Shown here in pieces: positions 51,322-60,185 of a stretch of DNA of 64,000 nucleotides (the stretch's first letter is position 1; each line of letters opens with the position of its first letter). The translations under genes and the position numbers were made by a program. Source of the DNA: an uncultured Prevotellaceae bacterium (GTDB lineage Bacteria; Bacteroidota; Bacteroidia; Bacteroidales; Bacteroidaceae). Where the stretch lies: contig ONGG01000012.1 in assembly GCA_900317305.1 (NCBI GenBank), positions 33,959-97,958 of the forward strand, read 5' to 3'. The notes below the pieces were generated by a model. That model searched no databases and had not been told where the DNA came from. It saw only the letters and a program-made list of their open reading frames with translations.

Positions 51322-54300
51322 TTATCTTACCACGACTTTCCGGGTGCGTGAGGTGCCGTCGCCGAAGGTCTCGCGGACAATGTTCACGCCTTTCATCAGA
51401 CGGTCGATGGGTTGGCCCGACATGTTGTAGAGGCGGGTCGATACTACACCGGCTACGCTGCGCTCATGCTCGTTGATGGGGGTGGGGTCAATCTCGAGCA
51501 CTTCGCGCGTGATGCGGTCGAAATGGATGGAGGCTGATGTCGTGCCTGTGTATTGCAAAGCCAGGAACGAGTAGTTGTCGAACACGTCGAAGGCATAGGT
51601 GTTGTCTGTGGCCTCGACGGGAGTGGTCTGCACGTCCTCTCCGATGACAGTGACCATCTGGAACTCTCCGGGGATGGTTTCCGTGGTGTGGAAGGTATAG
51701 TGGTGGTAGGTGCCAACGGCTACGTCGCCTGAGTAGGGACCTACGTAGGCATACTGTTGAGTGAAGTCGACCGTTCCCTGATAGACAGGCTCCGAGCCGA
51801 ATGGAGTAATGGTGGCGGGGTTCCAGCCGTTGGCCACCAGTCCGCTGGTGTGCACGGCGGTGTTGTCGGGGGTGTAGAGCACCACGTCGTTGACGATGGT
51901 CTTCACGGTCTCACTGGTCATGTTCTGTAGGGCAAACTGTGTGACCACGGGGTCGTCTTCTAGGTCGGCGGGATTGAAAGTGCCCTCAAGCACGGTCTGG
52001 TCGGCGGCAAAGGGATAGTAGTGGCCGCCATAGACGTCGGCCTGAGCCTTGTTGCGGACAAACATCTGCAGACGGCCTTCGGCACCGGGGGCCTCGCCCA
52101 ACTCAATGCGGTAGCGGGGATAGTCGTTGATGCTGAAAGGCTCGCCCCATAACTTCACGTCACCCCAGTTGCCCGGCAGCGAGACGGTGGCGGGCAGACC
52201 ATTCGGACTGGTCTGGTGGCCTTCAATCTCTGCTCCGTAGTCAACCTTGATCTCCAGGTCCTCGCTCGATGGAGTGAACTCGGTGAGGTAGACATCGCGG
52301 GTCACTGAGGTAATCTCCAGTGGGTCGATGCCTTCCGACGACTTGCGCTGTACGGCCAGGTACCAGTAACTCTGGGTAAGGGTGATGGTGATATTGTTGC
52401 CAGAGGTCTCAATCTGCGGATAGGTTTCGCCGATGGGCTCGCCATACTCGTCCTTGTAGCCCAGTTTCCACTGCAGGCCTTCGGGTATTGGCTTCGAGGT
52501 GTGTACCGTAATCACATGCTTGGTGCCTTCGGTCACGTCGGCACCCCAGTCGCGGCCGCCAACCTCGCCCCATTGGCCCCTGAAATTCACGGTGCCGCTG
52601 TAGATCTTGCCATCTTCGGCAGCCTCGCCAGTGACGCTGCTTGCCCAGTTGCTCACCAAGGGGAGGAATTCCTCGGTGCCAGGGTCGGGACCTTGGTAGA
52701 CCACAGGGTCGGCACCGAACTCATCGGGCTCGCGGACGCCCCACCAACCTGTCCACCAGTCAAGGTCGATGCTGGAGTAGCTCTGTGGTGCGATACGCAC
52801 ATGGGTGTCAACATCGTCCTTGCCCAGGAGATACTTGTCGATAAAGGCTTCTACCTCGGGGTATTGCACCTGGGGCAACTGACAGTGACCATGGCCGGGA
52901 ACAATGGAGTAGCCCACACGGTCTTCGATGCCAAACTGCTCCCATACCTTCAAGGCACCATTCATCGAGACATAGGCCGAGGGGTCGGCCAACCAAGTGT
53001 AGTCGGGGTTGCCGAGCATCAGCAGCGCACGCGGACAGACCATCGCTGCCAGTTCGTGGTGGTCGTGAGGCAGATAGGAGACGTTCTTGCCATTATAGAT
53101 GTCGCGCAGACTCTGCTTGAACCAGTTGTAGTCGGTATTGTCGAGACCCTCCACCGACTCGGCGTTGGGTTGGGCGTTCATCCAGCGTGAGTAACGCCAT
53201 GCGGCAGCACCGCCGCCACCAGGCTCCTGGGCGATGGTGAGGGCCACGCGCTCGTCGAAGGCACCGCAGAAGAGGGCCATCTTGCCTGCATATGAGCAAC
53301 CGGTCACACCGATGTGCTCGGTGTCGATTTTCGTGACATCCGGACCCAGTTGCTGCAGACCGTCAATCAGGCGGCTCAGACCCCATGCCCACTCGCTGTA
53401 GGCCCCGTTCTGGGTGAGGTCGGGATAAAGACGGTCGAATTCGTAGTTGCCGCGGCCTGCCGGACTGCCAAACTGTGAGTAGTTGTTTACCTGGCTCTCG
53501 CTGAAGGTCATGGTGGCGATGGGACGGCCGCTGAACACAGCCGATGGCAGTGAGATGCCGCTCGTCCCAATCATCAGCGCATATGGGGGCTGACCTACCG
53601 AGGGATAAGTGATGGCGGCGCTCAGATGAAGGGTCTGGCCGTTCACGGTCACATCCACCTTCAGGGTGTTGCCGTCCATCGAGGCACTTACGGCCGATGG
53701 GTCGACCACGGGTTTCGTTCCAATCTCATAGTGCTGGATTTCCTTGGCTATCTCGCCACGGCGCACCGACCAGTCGGCGAAGTCGGTCACACGGCCACTG
53801 CCGTCCGACCATTCCAATGGGTCGGGTAGGGGGTCTATCTTGCGGGCCTCGTCTTTGGAGGGCAGCACGGGCATGACATCGGCGCCTGTGTTCTCCACAT
53901 TATATACTAAAGGGATACTGCCGCTTACATCCTTGCGTACGGTGAGATTGTAGGAAGCCGAACCGGCTTTATACTCATCGTTGCCGGCGAAAGAGGCGGT
54001 GACGGTGGCACGGCCCTCTCCCTCGCCAATGGTCACCTCGCCTGTCGACGAAACGCTGATGAAACCTTCGGGCGTGGAGATGGCCGAGTAGGTCACGGGC
54101 ACGTTGTAGGGATTGTTGAGCACGGGCGGCTGGAATACCTCACCGGGCTGTATGCGCACGTTGGAGGGTGAGAACGAGAGTTGGGGGTCGACGAGTTGCA
54201 GTCCCTCGCCCTCGCGGGTGCGGGTCACCTTCTCCACGTGGATGGTCACCGCGTCGGTCTTGGTCCATTGCAGCGAGAGGAAGGTGTAGGTCTGGTCGAA

Positions 54301-54648
54301 GACGAACGAGAACTCAGTCTGCCCGGCATCGAAAGGCACATATTGGGCATTGTCGTCGGAGGTGTCGATGTAGTTCACCTTCCACTGAAATCCCTCGGGC
54401 AGCGGGTCTGAGATCTTGATGGTGATGGTGTGCTTGCCACCACTTCCTACCTCGCTTCCCCAGGCAGCACCACCCATGTCGCCCCATTGTCCGGCGAAAG
54501 TCACGTCGCCGGAGTATACCTGTCCGTCCGACGATGCCGTGCCTGTGGTGGAGAAGCGCCAATTGCCCACCAAAGGCAACAATTCCTCTGCTTGAAGATG
54601 TGTGGCTACACACAATACTACAAGCATGAAAGTAAACAATTTTTTCAT
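51322..54648 (-). CDS. Glucuronoyl esterase (CE15) with repeated accessory modules
   Basis: 1108 residues. Signal peptide to about 20. Module A1 (about 23-145, PLVGNWRFSTTGTASSDGQV, then DVTFAGQWGDMGGAAWG) is followed by an Ig-like domain (about 153-238). The CE15 domain covers about 262-612: nucleophile in GCSYAGK (Ser 452), acid in QEPGGGG (Glu 475) and His in PGHGHC (586 or 588). A second module (from 661, PLVSNWASSVTGEAAEDGKI) and a third (about 970-1075, PVYQGTVDFTQQYAYVG) repeat A1. A sorting-like tail ends the protein. CE15 cuts the ester bond between lignin alcohols and the glucuronic acid of xylan. Divergent from GH115, upstream of CotH. Confidence 0.9.
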   Translation of the reverse strand: MKKLFTFMLVVLCVATHLQAEELLPLVGNWRFSTTGTASSDGQVYSGDVTFAGQWGDMGGAAWGSEVGSGGKHTITIKISDPLPEGFQWKVNYIDTSDDNAQYVPFDAGQTEFSFVFDQTYTFLSLQWTKTDAVTIHVEKVTRTREGEGLQLVDPQLSFSPSNVRIQPGEVFQPPVLNNPYNVPVTYSAISTPEGFISVSSTGEVTIGEGEGRATVTASFAGNDEYKAGSASYNLTVRKDVSGSIPLVYNVENTGADVMPVLPSKDEARKIDPLPDPLEWSDGSGRVTDFADWSVRRGEIAKEIQHYEIGTKPVVDPSAVSASMDGNTLKVDVTVNGQTLHLSAAITYPSVGQPPYALMIGTSGISLPSAVFSGRPIATMTFSESQVNNYSQFGSPAGRGNYEFDRLYPDLTQNGAYSEWAWGLSRLIDGLQQLGPDVTKIDTEHIGVTGCSYAGKMALFCGAFDERVALTIAQEPGGGGAAAWRYSRWMNAQPNAESVEGLDNTDYNWFKQSLRDIYNGKNVSYLPHDHHELAAMVCPRALLMLGNPDYTWLADPSAYVSMNGALKVWEQFGIEDRVGYSIVPGHGHCQLPQVQYPEVEAFIDKYLLGKDDVDTHVRIAPQSYSSIDLDWWTGWWGVREPDEFGADPVVYQGPDPGTEEFLPLVSNWASSVTGEAAEDGKIYSGTVNFRGQWGEVGGRDWGADVTEGTKHVITVHTSKPIPEGLQWKLGYKDEYGEPIGETYPQIETSGNNITITLTQSYWYLAVQRKSSEGIDPLEITSVTRDVYLTEFTPSSEDLEIKVDYGAEIEGHQTSPNGLPATVSLPGNWGDVKLWGEPFSINDYPRYRIELGEAPGAEGRLQMFVRNKAQADVYGGHYYPFAADQTVLEGTFNPADLEDDPVVTQFALQNMTSETVKTIVNDVVLYTPDNTAVHTSGLVANGWNPATITPFGSEPVYQGTVDFTQQYAYVGPYSGDVAVGTYHHYTFHTTETIPGEFQMVTVIGEDVQTTPVEATDNTYAFDVFDNYSFLALQYTGTTSASIHFDRITREVLEIDPTPINEHERSVAGVVSTRLYNMSGQPIDRLMKGVNIVRETFGDGTSRTRKVVVR

Positions 54649-54977
54649 AGTGATAATGTTTGAATAGTTGATGAAATGTTAGGTTTTCGTTTGCGTAAGA
54701 GGGTGAAGGAACCATGTTCCGGATGCAAAATTAAAAATTTATTTATTTCGGCATATGAAATGACGTTCCATTGATTTTTATTTTTGTTTCATGTCCTAAA
54801 AAATTTATCTTGCCAGTTGGCCATGAAGACAAGTGCGCCAGTGTCGTTTTTCAAATTTGGTTTTAAAAATAATCTCACTTTTTTTATGTTTCGTTCAATT
54901 CCGCAAAAATGTCGGTTATACATTATTATACAAATTCCTTTTTTTCTTATTTTTGCATACAAACAATCCATATAGTT
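54649..54977. other. 329-bp divergent region between CE15 and GH115
   Basis: Contains candidate -7 boxes for both sides: minus-strand TAATTTTG (54733-54726) and plus-strand TATTTTTG (54948-54955). Neither has a good -33, so an activator may be needed. Rich in poly-T/poly-A; no gene or repeat was recognised. Confidence 0.55.
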
Positions 54978-57467
54978 ATGAAGAACTATCGCTTATTCCA
55001 ACTCCTGTTGTTGTGCCTCTTCTCTACAGTGGCATCAGCAGCACCATGCTTCGTGAGCTTTGATAGTGGCGACCTGCTGCTCAACACGAACAACCTGAGG
55101 ATTTATGTCGATGACAATGACTGCAAGGGCGTGGCTATCGCCGCACGCAGTTTGGCTGCCGATTTCCGCAGGGTGTGTGGGCAGGAACCTATGGTGACTA
55201 ACGACCCTGCTGCCCGCATCGTGGCGGGCACCATTGGGCATTCGGCTGCCATCGACCGGTTGGTGAAGGCAAAGCACATTGATAAAAAAGCACTGAAAGA
55301 CAAATGCGAGAAGTATATCATCACTACGGTCGATGACCAGTTGGTTATTGCTGGGTCCGACAGGCGTGGAACCATTTATGGCATCTACGAGCTGTCGAGG
55401 CAGATAGGGGTGTCGCCTTGGTACTACTGGGCCGATGTGCCCGTGGAACATCACGACAAAATATATGTGGCCCGGGGCTCTTATACCGATGGCGAGCCCA
55501 GGGTGCGCTACCGTGGCATCTTCCTCAACGACGAGGCGCCTTGTCTCACCACATGGGTAAAGAATACTTTCGGCACTGATTTCGGCGACCACCGTTTCTA
55601 TGAGAAGGTGTTCGAACTCATCCTCCGACTGAAAGGTAATTTCCTCTGGCCTGCCATGTGGTCGTGGGCTTTCTATGCCGACGACCCGCTCAACAGCAAG
55701 ACGGCCGACGAGATGGGGGTGGTCATCGGCACGAGCCATCATGAGCCGATGGCGCGCAATCATCAGGAATGGGCTCGTAACCGAGCCAAATATGGGGTGT
55801 GGAACTACCAGTCCAACCAGGCTGTCATCGACCAGTTCTTCACCGAGGGTATCGAGCGGGCCAAGAACACCGAGGACGTTGTCACCATCGGTATGCGTGG
55901 CGATGGCGACGAGGCGATGAGCAAGGATGCCGACACACGACTGCTCGAGCGCATCGTGGCCAACCAGCGCGATATCATCAAAAAGGTGACGGGAAAGCCT
56001 GCCGAGAAGACACCCCAGGTGTGGGCGCTTTATAAAGAGGTACTCGAATACTATGACAAGGGCATGCGTGTGCCCGATGACGTATGTATCCTGCTTTGTG
56101 ATGACAACTGGGGCAACCTGCGACGTGTGCCCAACCTGCAGGAGCGCAAGCATCCGGGAGGTTGGGGACTCTACTATCATGTCGACTACGTGGGGGCTCC
56201 ACGCAACTCGAAATGGCTCAACGTCACACCATCGCAGAACATGTGGGAACAACTCACACTGGCTGCCAAGAACGGAATAGAGAAGCTTTGGGTCCTCAAC
56301 GTGGGTGACCTGAAACCTATGGAGTATCCCATCACGCTCTTCCTCGATATGGCATGGAATCCTGACACGGTGACCGTCGATGTGGTGCAGTCGCATACAC
56401 TGGGTTTCTGCGAGCAATTCTTCGGCAAGGAGCAGGCTGCCGAGGCAGCGAGAATCCTCAACCGTTGCTGTCAGCTCAACGGACGTATCACCGCCGAGAT
56501 GCTCGACCGCCATACCTATAACCTTGCTACGGGTGAGTGGCGACAGGTGGCCGACGAGTATATGAGGCTCGAGGCAGAGGCCCTGAGGCAGTTTGTGCGC
56601 CTGCCCGAAAACTTCCGCGACACTTACCGGCAAATCATCCTCTTCCCCGTGCAGGCGATGAGCAACATCTATCAGATGTACTATGCGCAGGCCATGAACC
56701 ATAGCCTCTATAGGGCCAATGACCCCGACTGCAACCTCTGGGCCGACCGCGTGGAGCAGGCCTTCGCACGCGATGCCGAACTCTGCCGTGAGTACAATAA
56801 AGACATCGCCGGAGGCAAATGGGACGGCATGATGATACAGAAGCACATCGGATACACCATTTGGAACGACAACTTCCCAGCCGATAAGTTGCCAAAGATT
56901 TATCGTATGGAACCTTCACAAGGTGGCTATTTGTTCACTGAGAAAAATGGAGTGGTGGTGATGGAGGCCGAGCATTACAATGCGGCCTCGTGCGCCGAAC
57001 CCCTTTCATGGACCGTTATCCCTGGCATGGGACGTACAAGAAGCGGCGTGGCGCTGATGCCTTACGACCAGCCCGTGGGCGACGCAAGGCTCGACTATGT
57101 GTTCGATGCCACCCTCACCGACTCGGTGGAGGTGCGTGTGGTGGTGAAGTCGACGCTCGACTACCTGAACAAGGGAAGCCTGGAATACAATGTAGTGCTC
57201 GACGGGGGAACACCAGTGACCGTGCGGTTCAATGAGCTGCTCAACGAGCAGCCGCAGAACATCCACTCAATCTATTATCCCACTGTGGCGCGACGTGTGG
57301 TGGAGAGTGTGGTGAAATTGCCCGTCGTGCAGCGAACGGCGAGCCATACGCTCACACTGCGACCGCTCGACCCCGCCATCGTGTTCGAGAAAATCGTGGT
57401 CAATAATGGCGGATACCAACCTTCATACTTGTTCATGGACGAGTCGCCCCATCACCGAAACCCGTGA
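54978..57467 (+). CDS. GH115 xylan alpha-glucuronidase
   Basis: 829 residues from ATG 54978; a longer frame to 54909 is rejected because the signal peptide (MKNYRLFQLLLLCLFSTVASA) starts here. N-terminal domain about 25-165, the GH115 barrel about 170-560 with RYRGIFLNDEAPCLTTWVKN and LKGNFLWPAMWSWAFY, and the C-terminal beta-domain with VVVMEAEHYNA to the end. GH115 removes (4-O-methyl)glucuronic acid from internal and terminal xylose units. Opposite the CE15 gene across a shared regulatory region, the two complementing each other on glucuronoxylan. Confidence 0.92.
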   Translation: MKNYRLFQLLLLCLFSTVASAAPCFVSFDSGDLLLNTNNLRIYVDDNDCKGVAIAARSLAADFRRVCGQEPMVTNDPAARIVAGTIGHSAAIDRLVKAKHIDKKALKDKCEKYIITTVDDQLVIAGSDRRGTIYGIYELSRQIGVSPWYYWADVPVEHHDKIYVARGSYTDGEPRVRYRGIFLNDEAPCLTTWVKNTFGTDFGDHRFYEKVFELILRLKGNFLWPAMWSWAFYADDPLNSKTADEMGVVIGTSHHEPMARNHQEWARNRAKYGVWNYQSNQAVIDQFFTEGIERAKNTEDVVTIGMRGDGDEAMSKDADTRLLERIVANQRDIIKKVTGKPAEKTPQVWALYKEVLEYYDKGMRVPDDVCILLCDDNWGNLRRVPNLQERKHPGGWGLYYHVDYVGAPRNSKWLNVTPSQNMWEQLTLAAKNGIEKLWVLNVGDLKPMEYPITLFLDMAWNPDTVTVDVVQSHTLGFCEQFFGKEQAAEAARILNRCCQLNGRITAEMLDRHTYNLATGEWRQVADEYMRLEAEALRQFVRLPENFRDTYRQIILFPVQAMSNIYQMYYAQAMNHSLYRANDPDCNLWADRVEQAFARDAELCREYNKDIAGGKWDGMMIQKHIGYTIWNDNFPADKLPKIYRMEPSQGGYLFTEKNGVVVMEAEHYNAASCAEPLSWTVIPGMGRTRSGVALMPYDQPVGDARLDYVFDATLTDSVEVRVVVKSTLDYLNKGSLEYNVVLDGGTPVTVRFNELLNEQPQNIHSIYYPTVARRVVESVVKLPVVQRTASHTLTLRPLDPAIVFEKIVVNNGGYQPSYLFMDESPHHRNP

Positions 57468-57531
57468 CATGTATCAATTATTTTCCATACAAGCACCGAT
57501 GAAATAGTTTTTGCTGTGCTTTTTAATTGTT

Positions 57532-57571
57532 TGGTGGGCAACCTTTCCAAAATGGTTGCCCACCAGACTCT
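57532..57571 (+). terminator. Terminator of the GH115 gene
   Basis: TGGTGGGCAACC (57532-57543) pairs perfectly with GGTTGCCCACCA (57554-57565); GACTCTTTTTTG follows. The 316-bp gap 57468-57783 otherwise holds only this and the promoter at 57673-57704. Confidence 0.9.
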
Positions 57572-57672
57572 TTTTTGTAGGACATATTCTTCTTCCCTTC
57601 AACATAGTGTCAGATTTTGCCAAACTCGTTAGGGGACCATGAATTGGAGCTAAATACAAAACACTTTATTTA

Positions 57673-57704
57673 TTTGCTTTTCTGCTTGGCTTTGCTTATC
57701 TTTG
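57673..57704 (+). promoter_or_regulatory. Promoter of the SH3b/CxxCxG gene
   Basis: TTTG (57673-57676), 20-nt spacer, TATCTTTG (57697-57704): consensus. About 75 nt of leader before ATG 57784. Confidence 0.75.
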
Positions 57705-57783
57705 CATATTCGTCATCTGCATCTGGTAGTAATGGCGAACCTTCTTACATGAATGTATATCGTTTTACAAAAATAATTATCCT

Positions 57784-58176
57784 ATGAAAAAATTATCAAC
57801 CGTATTGATGTTGTTGTTTGTCATGATGACCGTGAATGCCCAACACAAAGGCTTTGTATGTACAGGGAATAATGTGAATGTACGGACAGGCCCAGGAAAG
57901 AATTACGCAGTCTATGACAATAATACTGACCACAAACGTCAATTGTCAAAAGGAGATGTCGTCATCAACTGTGGGAAGAGAAAGAATGGGTTCTGTCTGA
58001 TCCAAGGGCCACTGGAGTGGGGTGGTGATGAAAGAGATGGATGGGTGTCGGCCCAATATCTCCGTCCTGTTACCCTTTGTCCCAAATGCAAAGGATATAA
58101 AGACATCAATATTGCTGAAATTGACATCGAGTTGGCGACATGTGATAAATGTAACGGCAAAGGGTATGTGAAATAA
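57784..58176 (+). CDS. Secreted SH3b protein with DnaJ-like CxxCxG zinc motifs
   Basis: 130 residues with a signal peptide ending at VNA-QHK (19). Residues about 22-92 are a bacterial SH3 domain (VNVRTGPGKNYAVYDN is the hallmark). Two CxxCxG motifs follow, CPKCKG (99-104) and CDKCNG (120-125), as in the zinc centre of DnaJ, here reduced to one pair of repeats. Proteins with both parts are unusual; secreted zinc fingers of this kind could bind metal or peptide. Own promoter, no co-transcribed neighbour. Confidence 0.8.
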   Translation: MKKLSTVLMLLFVMMTVNAQHKGFVCTGNNVNVRTGPGKNYAVYDNNTDHKRQLSKGDVVINCGKRKNGFCLIQGPLEWGGDERDGWVSAQYLRPVTLCPKCKGYKDINIAEIDIELATCDKCNGKGYVK

Positions 58177-58315
58177 TCTAAGGCCCTTCAATACCATGGG
58201 TTGCAGCGGTTTTTCTCTTCATCATTGAAAAATGTCGGCCAAAAGCCATGTATGACAAAAAAAATGTTTATCTTCGTGCCGTATAACACCAACCTTGTAA
58301 AACTACATTAGAATA

Positions 58316-59140
58316 ATGAGTATCGTAATAGGTATCGATGTGGGCATCAGCACCACCAAGATTGTGGGTATCGACGACATGAAGGTGGTCTCGCCCATGC
58401 GCATCACCGCCGCCGACCCTGTGACGTCGCTCTATGGCGCATTCGGCAAGTATTTGTATGAGAATCATATCGAACTGGGAGATGTGGAGCATGTGGTGCT
58501 TACCGGTGTGGGCAGCGCGTACATCGAGAAACCCGTCTACGGACTGCCCACCAGCAAGGCCGACGAGTTCACTGCCGATGGACTGGGCGCGCGCCTGGAG
58601 TCACAACTCGACCACATCATCGTGGTGAGCATGGGAACAGGTACCTCACTGGTGCTTTGCAATGGCGAGGATATCCACCACATCGGAGGTATCAGCATCG
58701 GAGGCGGCACGCTCGCCGGACTCTCGCGCATCATGCTACAGACCTCCGACATCAGGCAGGTGTCGGAGATGGCCAAGCATGGCGACATCACGCATGTGAG
58801 CCTTATGATAGGCGATATCAGCGCACATCCCCTGCCTGGATTGCCCATGAACGTGACGGCCTCGCTCTTCGCCAACGCACAGACCGACTCGACTAAGGAA
58901 GACATCGCAGTGGGCCTCATCCATACCGTGCTCCAGTCTGTGGGTAGTGCTGCGGTGCTCTCAGCGCTCAACACCGACATCAAGGACTTCGTGCTCATCG
59001 GAAACCTCTCACTTCTGCCTCAGTGCAAGGATGTGTTCCCCATGATGGAGCAACTCTACAACGTGCGGTTCCACATCCCGAAATATTCGGAGTTCTGCAC
59101 AGCTATTGGGGCCGCTCTCGACTATCTCTACAAAAAATAA
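58316..59140 (+). CDS. coaW: Type II pantothenate kinase
   Basis: 274 residues. ASKHA fold: phosphate-1 GIDVGISTTKIVGID (about 6-20), connect region with VLTGVGSAYIEKPVYGLPTS (about 61-80), phosphate-2 IVVSMGTGTSLVL (about 102-114) and ISIGGGTLAGLSRIM (about 123-137), adenosine-binding VLIGNLSLLPQC (about 226-237). Length and motif set match the Fumble/CoaW class, not the more common bacterial type III (CoaX). First step of CoA synthesis. Co-transcribed with a repeat protein (36 nt) and a TerB-like protein. Confidence 0.92.
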   Translation: MSIVIGIDVGISTTKIVGIDDMKVVSPMRITAADPVTSLYGAFGKYLYENHIELGDVEHVVLTGVGSAYIEKPVYGLPTSKADEFTADGLGARLESQLDHIIVVSMGTGTSLVLCNGEDIHHIGGISIGGGTLAGLSRIMLQTSDIRQVSEMAKHGDITHVSLMIGDISAHPLPGLPMNVTASLFANAQTDSTKEDIAVGLIHTVLQSVGSAAVLSALNTDIKDFVLIGNLSLLPQCKDVFPMMEQLYNVRFHIPKYSEFCTAIGAALDYLYKK

Positions 59141-59176
59141 TAAAGCATCTATTACTATTCTTAATACCTACTGATT

Positions 59177-59716
59177 ATGGGAAGTTTTTTGGAAGAAATC
59201 ATCAAGGGCGGACTGGGCAACGTGCTCGGCTCCGTGTTAGGCGGCGGCTCGTCGGGTAACGATGGTGGCGGTCTGGAGGATATCATCAACTCAATGAGGA
59301 AGAAAATGGAGGGTGGCTCGGAAAAGGGCGGCTCCAGCGACGACATCGTGGAAGACTTGCAGAAGAAAATGGGCAGTGGAAAGTCGCAGAACAGTTCGGG
59401 CGGCCTGAGCGACGTGGCGAAGGATATCCGGCAGAAAATGGGAATGGACACCACTACCGTGAGTAAGAAATCGCAAGGCGGATTCAGCGACGTGGCCAAG
59501 GAATTGAAAAGAAAGGCCGGGTTCCCCGTTGACGATGAGCCTGAGACCAAGACTTCGAAAACGAAGAAGACCAAAAAGGCTGCTGAGGAAGAGGCCGATG
59601 ATAATGGCGGACTCGGTGGCGTGTTCGGTAAAATGGGTATCGACCTTGGTAATCTGGGCGGCTTGGCCGAGAGTGTGTTGAAAACAATAGGTTTGGCAGG
59701 TAAATCCGTGAAGTGA
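59177..59716 (+). CDS. Gly-rich protein with four amphipathic repeats
   Basis: 179 residues of low-complexity Gly/Ser/Lys sequence with repeated helices: GGLEDIINSMRKKM, SSDDIVEDLQKKMG, GGLSDVAKDIRQKMG and GGFSDVAKELKRKAG, spaced 25-30 residues apart. The N-terminus (LEEIIKGGLGNVLGSVLGGG) and C-terminus (LGNLGGLAESVLKTIGLAG) are hydrophobic and resemble DUF937-like ends. No family certain. Between coaW and the TerB-like gene, with the TGATG overlap to the latter. Confidence 0.75.
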   Translation: MGSFLEEIIKGGLGNVLGSVLGGGSSGNDGGGLEDIINSMRKKMEGGSEKGGSSDDIVEDLQKKMGSGKSQNSSGGLSDVAKDIRQKMGMDTTTVSKKSQGGFSDVAKELKRKAGFPVDDEPETKTSKTKKTKKAAEEEADDNGGLGGVFGKMGIDLGNLGGLAESVLKTIGLAGKSVK

Positions 59717-60084
59717 TGGAAAAGATTATCGATACAATCAAATTAATGGCCAAGACTGGCTTGTTCTTCGCCAATAGCGATGGAAACTTTGCTGAGCGCG
59801 AGCGCGATTTCCTCGAGAATTTCGTGGGTGGCATAGAGTCTGTGGGCGACATCAGCGATGAGCTGAAGGCTGAGGTGAAAGACACGCTCAACCATTCCTA
59901 CGACCTCGACGGCATCGTGAAGGAGACCCTCCAACTGGTGGAAGGTTTCAACGACGATGAGCGCAAAGCCATCCTCGTCACCACCAGCCTTTTCATCCGC
60001 AAGGTGATACTCTCCGACACCCGCGTGGAGTCGAAAGAGAGGGAGAACTATGAATTGTGGAAGAAGGCTGTAGGACTGGCCTGA
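59716..60084 (+). CDS. TerB-like protein
   Basis: 122 residues, all helical. Pattern LMAKTGLFFANSDGNFAERE near the N-terminus with an acidic metal-binding-like loop (SDGNFAERE), and FIRKVILSDTRVESKERENY near the end, is typical of the TerB/TerB-like helical fold (seen in tellurite-resistance and metal-sensing systems). The ATG overlaps the stop of the repeat protein (TGATG), so translation is coupled. Possibly acts with the repeat protein at the membrane or on a metal-dependent stress. Confidence 0.8.
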   Translation: MEKIIDTIKLMAKTGLFFANSDGNFAERERDFLENFVGGIESVGDISDELKAEVKDTLNHSYDLDGIVKETLQLVEGFNDDERKAILVTTSLFIRKVILSDTRVESKERENYELWKKAVGLA

Positions 60085-60116
60085 CGATACACTGCCATTC
60101 ATTGGCAACCAAACGA

Positions 60117-60164
60117 CAGTCGCGCCTTGACCCGAAGAAAAAGGGTTAAGGCGCGACTGCTTTT
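60117..60164. terminator. Bidirectional terminator
   Basis: A 17-bp stem, CAGTCGCGCCTTGACCC (60117-60133) with GGGTTAAGGCGCGACTG (60143-60159), one G-U pair, followed by CTTTTTATG. Between convergent TerB-like and transglutaminase genes. Confidence 0.9.
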
Positions 60165-60185
60165 TATGTTACTGGGAAGACAGAC

